A stretch of DNA of 64,000 bases from Hirudinaria manillensis (taxonomy: Eukaryota; Annelida; Clitellata; Hirudinida; Hirudinidae), in assembly GCA_034509925.1 (NCBI GenBank), contig CM067528.1, forward strand, positions 12,149,001-12,213,000. The letters run 5' to 3'. The notes below the pieces were generated by a model. That model saw only the letters and a program-made list of their open reading frames with translations, had not been told where the DNA came from and did not search any database. Position 1 is the first letter of the stretch. The number at the start of each line of letters is the position of its first letter. The translations under genes and the position numbers were made by a program. Below are positions 1 to 9,673 of the stretch, one piece after another.

Positions 1-284
1 TACTCCGCAGCGTAACTGTTTTTCGTCAGGTGATCAATCAATTGGAAAATTCTTTCAATTCAAGGCATTGTTTAGCCTCTCGTAAAATTTCATAGTAGTT
101 CCTATTCATTGAAACTTATGTTTACTCAGCACATATGAATTAAAGATTAAAAATCGTTCTTAACGAATCTGTAACACTGCTGTTTCAGATTCGTTAACCA
201 TTAGATAATTGAGTTTCTTCAAGGTCTGGATTTTGTACTCTTAAGTAATTTTGCGAAGGAAGATTTCGTAAGGGACCATCGCCA

Positions 285-3200
285 ATGTCTAAAATAACGG
301 ACGACTTCATTTATAAACCAGTGGATAAAACTAAAACAGTTGACAACAAATATGGAGTTTTTGAAAGACTTGAGTCGGGTTATAACAAAAAGAAGGATTT
401 GATAAAAAGTGGAGAAGAAGTGGAATTGAAAATCATTTCAAACATCCATCCTTCACCAGGGCCTGTGTTTTTGTGGAAAAGCGACTCACTTTTGAAAGTC
501 TCCGATGTTTGTGATTACTTGGACGAGTGTGGTCTGCCAGCGATTCTTAAAGTTGTGGGAGGAAGTCCTCTTCTCAAATTGGATAAGCACGATGTGAGTC
601 AAAACTTCAAAATTAACACAATACTACTACTTTGAAACATAATCTAATATGCTTTTTTAACATATTTCAATTGAATTCTTAGTAATTTATTAAACTCCGC
701 GCTTAAACATTCTGAAATACTTCTGTAGTACTTAAATGGAATAATATACTAAAATGTCTAAAATCTTCTTATATCTAAGGTTAGAATTTATATATATTTC
801 TGTTCCGATTCAAACCTTTCTCCAGATCGTAATCATCCACACAAGAACCTTCTGTCTCTGTCACTGTGATATCATTACCACTTCCACCATATATTCTTTT
901 AGAAAATATTGGCTTTCACCCATGGCGTGGAAACGAGAAGAACTTGTGAGGAACAGGATTCCGGAAGATGCTACACGATCTGTTGCGAAAAGAGGCATCT
1001 GTCGGAATGTCAACCGGAAGAGCCAACCAATCATTCAATCATGAATCACTGGAGAAGATCTGTTCAGCCTCACCGCATGGCCTGGTTTCAGGCGGAGAAC
1101 GAAAACGTGGCTCGCGAAGAAAGGAATGACACGATAAACAAACTCAAAGACAGGAAAAGAGGTGCCAAATATTCGTCCAAGTTTATCATCGTCATCGGCA
1201 TGAAGAACGGTGAGTGAATGAACCTATATTTGCCATTTTTAAGTTGATTCATAAAACGATCACGAATTTAATTAAACAAATATGAATGACTATCGTCTGA
1301 AGATTAACAAGGACTGAGTTAAAATCGCTTATTTTGATTTTGACCTCAAGTCTTATCCCTTCGCATGGAATCTCGACAATGCACGGCACTGACCTCCATC
1401 GTACATAAAATGCTTGCCAATTAATCGTTTGAACGTGTAATAAAACAAAATCCAGTTTGTGTTATGGGCCCGAATTATAATAAATATTATTATAAATTTA
1501 TATTCTTGATATACCAACAAGCACCTCTTAATTAGGCGTTACCAAGGATATAACAGTTTGGCAAAACTAATTTCGCATCAATTTATTTACTGATTTAAGG
1601 GATGGATTCTCTCGTGAGAATGGTTTAATGATACATGGTGTAACATGAACATTTAACAATACCGAAGATATGAAGTTATCTTGCAAGGGAAAGCAGACGA
1701 TAAGACTTCACTTTGACAGTGGCTTCAAGACATGATGATATATTTCTAAGGTGACAGCACTTTCTAGCGAATGTAGAATTGGCACAATACAAAATCATTT
1801 TGCTTGTATGTTATATACACGATATACATCTATAGTATATCTAGGCAGGCCAACAAATGTTAAAGTATAAACCTTTAAGTAACCTGGTGTAACTTTCACG
1901 CTTGGCTGATCATGACTAAATTGAATAGCTCTAAAAGTCGAATGCTTAACGTGCCAATTTATTGACTCTTCACGTCAGTCTAAGATGGTTTGGTTAGAAA
2001 TCCGAGTATTATTCATAAATCCATATTTATGCTAAGATGATCTTTTAAGGTATTTTGACATTCATAATATTCTTTTGAAAGACCCTTTTGATGTGTGTTT
2101 ATGGATTGTAAACATTTAAATAGCATTTAAATAACGTAAAACGCAGAAATTCCTCTCTCACTAACAACTTTGGAATCGAAGCCAATTGAAGTCGAGCTAA
2201 ATTGAAGCCGGGTTGAGATACATGTCAAAACCTGACGATTGTTTTCTGGTTTATTGTTTCCCAGAACATGGATTTACATCATTATCCGTGAGAACATACC
2301 AACACGATTAATGTGAGATAGTGAGAAAGTAAGAAAGAGGAAAAGAATGCCTTTGGTATTTATTTAGTCTGCTTGGCGTTAGAATATCAATCGCTTTATT
2401 GGCAGCATTGCTTTTTTTTGCGACGTGAGGCTGTACATAGTTATGTACAAAGTCATGTATTGTAAATGCTCATGGTATGTCATCGAGAATGATTTGAGAC
2501 TTTAACAAATCTTAGTAATCCATCTTGGTGAAAAATTCAAGGGCAAGCACCAAATATGCGGTGTTATTCGGCACTGGCACACTGGTACATTTGTTTATTT
2601 CTTGACATCATGAGATGAACACGCATTAAAATAATTATTTAACCTTAGATTATGATTATTTAAATATGAAGTGATTTTCAATAAATCTAATAAAATGTTA
2701 AATTAGCAACAATTCAACAAAAATTTAGCTATCATCCAAAAGTATTAGCAAAAGTGAGCTGAAGGCAGAAGAAAACAATGCCTTCGAAGAATGGCTGCCT
2801 TCTTTTAAGACCGATCGAAGTCTCAGAAAGTTATTCGACTGAAATCAGCAGTAACCGACCTGCATTGACTAAAACCATTTCAGGTGCAGTCTTTAGAAAA
2901 CCTGAGGTTGTGATTGGTCACCTGGGAACGAGGCTTGACATACATTGACAATCAATCGGTGACATCTTTCGCGAGTGACACTTGGCTGTGCTTGAACTTT
3001 GCCTGTATTTTAGTTCATTCATTCATAATCACATTCATTCGTGTAACAGTTCTCGAAATTACAAATGGCTACTTGGTAGGTCATGTAATTGTAGACCTAC
3101 TTTTGTTGCCAATAATACTTTCCTAAAACTTGATGACCGGGATAATATTTACCGAGTGCTTATATTGATTTCATTTTAGATTGCTAAACATTGATATTTA

Positions 3201-6200
3201 AAAAAAAAACAATTGTAAACAATTTCTTATTTAAAACTATTCGTTGACTTAATTGAAACTGGAAAAGTTTGAAAATAGTTTGTTAACAACAGCGATTTAT
3301 AAAATAGAAGTTCACATTTAAAACCACAACCACATGTTTACCTCAGATCTTCTCGGTTACTCACCATTCCTTGTCAGCGAGGACATGGGACTTATGTTCA
3401 GCATTGCAGTCGGCATAGATGGCTGTTCCACAGAGCAATGGACAGAGTATTGCAACGCCCACCACAGAACAACCAAACAGCCTTCCATCAGAAAACTCAT
3501 CAAAGGTAGAATTTTTCAGAGAGGATTATTTTAGTGGATTGAGAAATTAAAAATAACGAATTTGCTTTTGTTTATTGGCTGAAAGCAAAACAACAATTCA
3601 ATAATAATCGGGTATCAACGTAAGTTTAGAGGAGTGGCGAAAGAAATTTGGTATGCGATGCGCGTATTACGTTGTATGCACATGATGTTCATCTAGTAAA
3701 CAATGTAAACATCAATATTATTAAAAATATTAAAATAAATTTGCTTCTTAATTCAACAAATAAAATATTTAATTTTAGTTTTAAATGAGAAGAGAAGAGT
3801 GATCACCAATATCGAAGTCGATATGTTAATATACTTTGGTATATTATATTAGTAACAAGTGTATCTCTATAGAACGATGTTGTTTTCCTCTGCAAAATGG
3901 GCTAAATGATCTCTTGAAGAGAATCGCTTAATATTGAGATCAAGGATAGAATAATGAAGTTCTGAATAATGACTTGGGATGTTCAGAAAAACATGTCTTC
4001 GAGATGCACGCTATTTTGGAAAGTGTCCGGTGATAAATAATAGTTTAAGCATTAATTGGGGTAAAATGAGAATAAGATAACCATAACATTAGGAACCTCA
4101 TTGAAATATTATTGAAATGTTATTCAAATGTATAAATTTATTAGTCAAAATAGAATGAAATAGGCAGTAAACTTTATTTAATCCAGCAATAAGAACATTC
4201 TATAAGTGACATTTGCAAGCTTTAACGTCATATCCAGGAGGAGTCCTCGACTCAAATAAATTTAAGTCTGGAAATAGTTTTCTCAATCTTCCAAAGAACT
4301 TTTCATCGAAATTGCATCTCTTCATGCTCTCTAGTTGCTTCTTCATAGGTGTTTTATGCACTATAGGGATTATAATATCATCGCGTCCAGTCAACAGCAA
4401 CGAGACTGTGAATTGTCCAAACTTGCGAACGAAAAGATGGCTCACATCCTTGGTCCTAGGAATAAGCCGTGGCAAGATCCTCCAGCATGTACCTAATTGA
4501 ACGCTCAAACATTCTGCAATTTCATCGGCATAACTGTTTTCCACTTCAATATTATTGTCCTCATATGTTGAAAAGACAATCCTCATAGAGAGATTAGGTA
4601 GCAAACAGGCAACTATAACACTTTCATTTCCTGCATATTCTTTTATCACTGCAAAACATTCGGTTTTCTTTATTAATTTACCCTGTTTTTCGTATCGGCT
4701 CAAATCCAAATGTTCCATTCCTTTAATTCCCAAATAATTTTCGCCTGAGTATGGATTTTTCGTTCTAAAAACGAAGTCGACAAGTCCCTTCCAGTGATCG
4801 TTGAGGTTCTCGTAATATTTTTTGATTGAGGGATTATTAAGAAGGCATAAATCATGAGATCCATGCGTGATGTTATCGAATTTCTTAAGAGGCACGTTCA
4901 AAATTAATACCATTTCAACTTTTCGCCTGCAGACCGGGCATCCATTTTTACTGAAAATCACAATATAGTATATTTCATCAATAAAAAATAAACGGTTAAT
5001 TAAATAAACAATTCTAGGATACTTACAATTTGTCGCAGCTCGCTACACATGATGGACACATTACATGACCACATTTACTGAATTGGCAGAACTTGGTTGA
5101 AGCAAGCGATGAATAGCAAATCGGACATTCCATTTCGCTATTAAATTCTTTAGTCTCCGCTTCTATAGGATTTCCTTTGCAATATTCTGACATGCAGTAT
5201 ATGAATGCAGATTTAGAATCTATATTTGCCTTATTGTCCCTACACGTCTGGCTCATTCCCACTTTGGTCCGATTCGTTTCCTTTCGTGATTTCTGCATTA
5301 TTCATTTCTTAAGCAATTTAGTTTCGTTTTAAGATGAAATATCTTTGCTAAACTTTGCATTTAAAAATATCTCGGTCATTGAATATGAAAGACCGTTAAC
5401 TATTATATTTTATTTTTAAAACCAATTTTAACTTAAAAAAGATCTTTTACAATAAAATTGAAATTTTATAGCAGTAAATTAATTTTGTACTCATCTTATT
5501 TATTATTAAAAATAAATATAAAAGCAAAAAATATAAAAACAAAGTATATAGGCCATTGGAGCCCTCCATATATTATTTAGGTATGTATTCTATTTGCAAA
5601 TGGAAAAAAGATGTCTATCCAAGCTATTTTGAAATAGCCGTAGTTTCTCAATTTTAATTCTTTATAGCAAGTGGCTTACAAGCCACGATATTCACAGCAG
5701 TGAAAAGGTTTTTATTTTGCTGTTTCATTGTCGGCTGTTTCATTACGACATCTGACGACAAACTAAGTTTTTATTTCTATCAATAGAAATAAAGCATGAA
5801 AAACTTTACCTGGACGTCATAAAAGACAACAACTACAACTCAGAAATGATGCCATTTTACCTCGACAATTACGTCATATCATCCCCACCGCAAATATCTC
5901 CTTACATGACCTCAAGATCTGATGAAAGTCACCACAGAATTCCCATCGAGGGAGAATCATTGTCCTCCCGCTCTACGTCGTCTTCGAACCTGCATCCAGT
6001 TCAAGACACTGACAGAAGAAGCGATATCAATCAAAGTAAAAGGACCCGCCCAATCATGGGAACTTCCGCCAAAGAAGCCGTCAAAGCATTTGTCCTCAGC
6101 AAACCCACCAACGTCGCGCAAGTTGAGAAAAATGCAGGCTCTTCATACTCATCGGTAACCACATCAAAACATCACGTCAATTCGACTTGTGCCCCGGCCA

Positions 6201-6451
6201 AAGCAGGTGGCCATTTTGCCGCTAACTCTCTCGAATCAGAGAAAGGACAGAAAGGAAAAAATTCTCCGAACGACCTCAAATCGTCCGTGGGGCAAACCTC
6301 ATTTCCTATCGAAACGATTTCTTCAATAGCTTCATCGAGTTCTGATAAACTTCCGATAAATAATTTCACGAAATTGAAAAACAAATCCAATCTCGACGTT
6401 ATGCGGGACGATGGCTACTTCACGAAATCCGAAATGGGCGTTCCTTTTTAA
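285..6451 (+). CDS. Unrecognised 479-aa protein, four exons, host of a nested RING gene
   Basis: I do not recognise this family. Four coding exons join in phase: 285-593, 903-1209, 3347-3505 and 5787-6451 (480 codons with stop). The ATG at 285 lies in an exon that probably begins near 189, after an acceptor (ctgtttcag), so a 5' UTR exon may lie outside the window. Residues 1-103 are mixed charged and hydrophobic. Exon 2 has a Cys cluster (CEEQDSGRCYTICC) followed by a basic stretch. Exons 3-4 form a compact region with EQWTEYCNAHH and IRKLIKEIKHEKLYLDVIKD, which weakly resembles the last helices of a death-fold domain; this is only an impression. The last ~200 residues are Ser/Asn/Lys-rich and look disordered. 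No signal peptide or membrane segment is visible, so it is probably intracellular. Intron 3 (3506-5786) contains a RING gene on the opposite strand. The last two exons are repeated at 9674-12767. Confidence 0.7.
1210..3346 (+). other. Intron 2 of the 285-6451 gene, no coding content seen
   Basis: This is a 2.1 kb AT-rich stretch between donor AACG/GTGAGT and acceptor ttacctcag. Open frames here are short and lack codon-like composition or recognisable motifs. The left edge of the tandem duplication falls inside it, at about 3294. Confidence 0.6.
4200..5298 (-). CDS. RING-finger protein, copy 1 (altered N terminus)
   Basis: There are two exons, 5298-5027 and 4950-4200, with phase 2 joined, giving 340 aa. 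A C3HC4 RING is split by the intron: CPIC, then C-G-H, CPSC and finally CPVC in exon 2, with all eight zinc ligands present. This suggests E3 ubiquitin ligase activity, but the substrate is unknown. The ~240-residue C-terminal region is not a domain I recognise. It has several Cys and ends in KCHL. The gene lies wholly inside intron 3 of the plus-strand gene. Compared with copy 2, the first ~30 residues are read in another frame: the frame used by copy 2 here hits a TAG after about 21 codons, and a 1-base insertion restores the RING frame from an ATG two codons further in. It may be a functional variant or the first sign of decay. Confidence 0.7.
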
Positions 6452-6613
6452 CTCGAGGCAAAGTTTATTCAAATAATTCATAATTATTTAATAATTAATT
6501 AATTAATTTATAATAAATATTTGATTTAATGCGGTAAATGTTTTGTTCCGCATATGTAAACAAACAGTGTGATTGTTTATTGAGATAGTTCAATAAAAAA
6601 AACCCGTGAGATT

Positions 6614-6670
6614 TATGTATGTATTATGTATGTATGTATGTATGTATGTATGTATAATATGTATGTATAA
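6614..6670. repeat. (ATGT)n microsatellite
   Basis: This is a run of ATGT/GTAT units in the 460 bp between the convergent stops of the plus gene (6451) and the kinase pseudogene (6914). The same place in unit 2 (about 12930-12955) is much shorter, so the repeat has changed length since duplication. The rest of 6452-6913 is AT-rich without genes. Confidence 0.85.
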
Positions 6671-6913
6671 ATTTACATACCGATCCCTCAAAAGTGAATT
6701 CTGACTTCCAAGGGGGTTGTTATTATGTTCAGCTAACTCAGATTGCTTTTAGCAGCATCATGGCACTCAGAGATGGTCATGCTTATTATTATTAACGATA
6801 ATTGCTGCTAATAACAGTAGAAATAATATTAATATATTAATAATTATTATTATATTAACATTAATAATCATAATAATAATTAATTAACGTTTATTATTTA
6901 ATAAAGTTAATTC

Positions 6914-9531
6914 TCATTCTGGCAGCAGATTCAGTTCCAGCTCATCTCTGCTGAGATTTCTTTTTTTACCAAACGTGTTGAATTGCGAAGACAAAGTACT
7001 GCTGTCTGAACCGTTATAAATCGGGGAGCGACAGGAAGCCCCGGTTCCGGTTGAACAGGTGGCCGATTGGATGCCAGAAGAGGTCGACTGGACGCACCTT
7101 TCGAGGGCATCGGCCGATTCTATGATGAGTTCGATGTCTTGGGCCAGTTGTTGAAATGTAGGTCGTTCGTTAGGATCAGGATTCCAACAGCTTTGCATCA
7201 TTTGATAACTGCTGGCGAATAATTACCGCTCGTTACCACGTGCCGTAGCGATTCTAAATGTTAAATCTGTCAATTTGCATTCGGCCCAGAAAAAAAATCA
7301 TTATATTATTATAAATAAAATTTCTAATAAAAAAAAAGAAATAAATTGAAACTTGCACGCTGTCAGAACAATAGGCGGGTTGTGAGGGACGCAGACCCTT
7401 TTGGACGTGTCCAATGACCTCCCAGTTTTCTAGGTCAGCGTATGGAACACTGCCACGTGTCAGTAACTCCCAGAGAAGAATTCCGTAAGACCACTGGTTA
7501 AGATGTCAAATAATTGACAAATAAGCCGATTAAAATATTGTAATAACCCGGGGTCCTCAAACTAATTATAGAAAGTCAGGTTTATTGAAAGTTGTCAGAT
7601 GCCTTGGAAGATGTACAATGCTTAATTGATTAAGTCTTGAAATCTGTTGTTTCTCTAACTCTCGCTCAACTTTCCGAGATAAATCTGTTTGTCGAGGTTC
7701 ATAACCAAAGACTTTAATCAATCATCAAATTATATTGCCAATAAATTAATAAATTACTAGATTAATTAATCGGCAATATAATTTTAATTATTCTTCATAT
7801 TATCTAGGGATCTAACAATATAAATTCATCGGCAAAATTATTGAATATCAAATTAATCCGAATATTGATGATGTGTATATCGATGCACTTAGCCACCTTT
7901 CAGTTTAACATATCGTTTGCGAAGGTGACTTATAATTGTGTATTTGAAAAAGAATAGAGTAATTATCGGAACTGAGTACAAAAAAAAAAGCAGGAAGTGT
8001 TGCATTTCATCGTCAAAAATGTCGGTGTTCAGGGAAATCAAGTACAAACCACGTCACTCATGGTGGTGAACACGTTGGCCTCCAAGCATTCCAGGGCCAA
8101 CCACCTAACAGGCACTGGAGTCTTGTTATGGCAAAGTCTGTAATAATCTCGCACCATCAATTCTCTTGACAGGCCAAAATCGGCCACTTTAACCAGCCCT
8201 CTGTCGTCCACCCTGTAATTTGATATCGTTGTGTTACTTTGTATTATTACTTAACTTAATTTATAAAAAAAACTATTTATAAATAAATTAAATAAACGTT
8301 AAACAACATTTAAAAAAACATTCGCTTTGTAAAAAATCATCTGAATGACAAGAATCCATCTGAAAATTTCTGAACATTCAGAGAACATTATTAATATTTG
8401 ACTTCAAATTGTGATGATCGTTGTGATGATTGTTAACAACAACAACAACAACAGCAAAGTAATTTATTTAGTCGTTACAAGATGTCAACTAAAATTACAT
8501 GCAGTTTTTGGCGGCAAGATCTCGGCGGACAAATCTGATGCTGGACAAATAAATCATTCCGTAAGCAATTTGGAGACTCATCTTCAACAGCTCCAGGACT
8601 GTTATGAACTGTAAAATCAATCAATTTTCTGAAGTGGTAAACAATTATTATTAAGCAATAAATAAGCCTATAACATCATGGTACGTTCTTAACCCATATT
8701 ACTCTTTAAGGGGATATTAAATGATGTTAAACATGTGCATGAATTGTTAAATGTTTGGGACTTTTCGTATTATCATCAAGTTTTATGAATTAAAAGTAAC
8801 TGGATTTAGTGTCGTTTCTACAGCAAAAAGTACAGCAAAAGGATCAGTCAAACAAATAAAATAGGCACGTACCAATTTAGAGTTCATTATGTAGGTCCTC
8901 ATGTCTCCGTTGGTCATGAAAGGCAGGACGACCATCGGGCTTCCGATAGGCCCTTACCTCCTGAGTCATGACGTCATGATCGATGTCTTTAAGAGCATCA
9001 GTAGCATCCGTTCTGCCCATGGCTGAGGATTTGGAAACATGAACTTTGGTCGGTGGAATCAGGCGCAGTCTCACGGAAGATTCGACGAAGTGAAGGCTGT
9101 CGTTTATTTTACAAGTGTACGACACCGACGCTGCCGCTCTGATGTCGTCGGCGTCGTAGTACGGGTAGTAACTGCCGTCGTCTTCGTCGTTTGCGTCGTG
9201 GTCGGTCGGATCGTTTGGCGGCTCATCCTGGGCTTGATTGAAATGTTCAACGTCTGTTCCTCCTGCTCTAGAGTAGAACTTGCTCAACTTTCCCAGGAAT
9301 GAGGTCAAGTTCAAGGTCAGCGTGCCTCCGTCAGTGACATACGTACGACCTTCCAGACGGGAACTTCGTGCTGGGCCAGCTTAATACCTCTGACCCAACG
9401 CAGTCGGACAGGCAGCGATTGATCAGAAACAACGTCGCAACGAAATCCAACTATAGACTCCTGGTCTTCATCGGAGGCTACTTTGTGTGACAAGTGGAGA
9501 TCCTCGGGGGATTTTGTCAAGCGCAAAGGTT
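6914..9531 (-). pseudogene. Receptor tyrosine kinase pseudogene (partial duplicate)
   Basis: This is a copy of the 3' half of the gene at 13217-22628. Recognisable exons, in transcript order, are: the last Ig-like exon 9531-8946; the hinge remnant 8945-8873; the catalytic loop 8608-8499; the activation segment 8212-8050; subdomains IX-X 7493-7357; and the C-terminal exon 7208-6914. Three lesions argue against a kinase product. One G is missing near 9360 (ggg against gggg), which shifts the Ig exon frame. A 1464-bp deletion joins the Ig exon directly to the hinge exon at 8945/8946, out of frame, and removes the membrane segment, Gly loop, VAVK lysine and helix C. The catalytic loop reads RRDLAAKN instead of HRDLAARN. 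No upstream exons accompany it. It could still be transcribed as read-through 3' sequence of the intact gene. Confidence 0.88.
7539..7817 (+). mobile_element. MITE-like element, copy A (279 bp)
   Basis: The sequence is absent from the matching position of unit 2 (about 13851), where the uninterrupted target taaaatataaattc is seen. Here it is flanked by ATAT on both sides. The ends are TGTAATAACCC and GATCTAACA (TGT...ACA, weakly inverted). Inside is a 13-bp inverted repeat (AAATTATATTGCC at 7728-7740 and its complement at 7773-7785). It has no coding capacity. The same element lies inverted at 15699-15982. Which transposase superfamily moves it is unclear. Confidence 0.85.
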
Positions 9532-9673
9532 CTAAGATTAAAATTAAACTTCGAATCTAAAGGAATATAAGAATTGATGCAAAAAAAAATTTTAAAGAGA
9601 TTTATAATCGAATTAACGGTGATTTATAAAATAGAAGTTCACATTTAAAACTACATCCACATGTTAACCTCAG

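Larger units (their letters stand above)
3294..9617. repeat. Tandem segmental duplication, unit 1
   Basis: This unit matches 9621-17156 in the same order and orientation. Both begin with gatttataaaatagaag and end with ttataatcgaattaa. Identity is very high in genes and introns: the RING exon 2 products differ at 2 of about 250 residues and the terminal exon of the plus gene at 6 of 201. Relative to unit 2 it has lost about 1464 bp (junction at 8945/8946) and gained a 279 bp MITE-like insertion (7539-7817). It contains exons 3-4 of the plus gene, RING copy 1 and a receptor kinase pseudogene. Confidence 0.92.

Noticed and set aside
754-1044. Open frame overlapping exon 2 of the first gene
   Set aside because: It is a different frame from the spliced exon, with composition typical of a shadow frame.
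3334-3346. ATG at 3334 as the start of a short stand-alone protein
   Set aside because: It lies just before a good acceptor (ttacctcag). The downstream sequence joins in phase to the upstream exon at 903-1209, so this is an internal exon.
4213-4737. Plus-strand frames opposite the RING gene
   Set aside because: They are exact antisense of the conserved RING exon 2. The minus strand has the zinc ligands and splice sites.
3347-5830. Death domain in the first gene
   Set aside because: Only the last helices look similar. The expected N-terminal helices and the conserved Trp context are not convincing, so it is not used as the call.
6914-9531. A second functional receptor kinase
   Set aside because: A deletion of the membrane segment and ATP site, a frameshift and the RRD motif rule out a working kinase.
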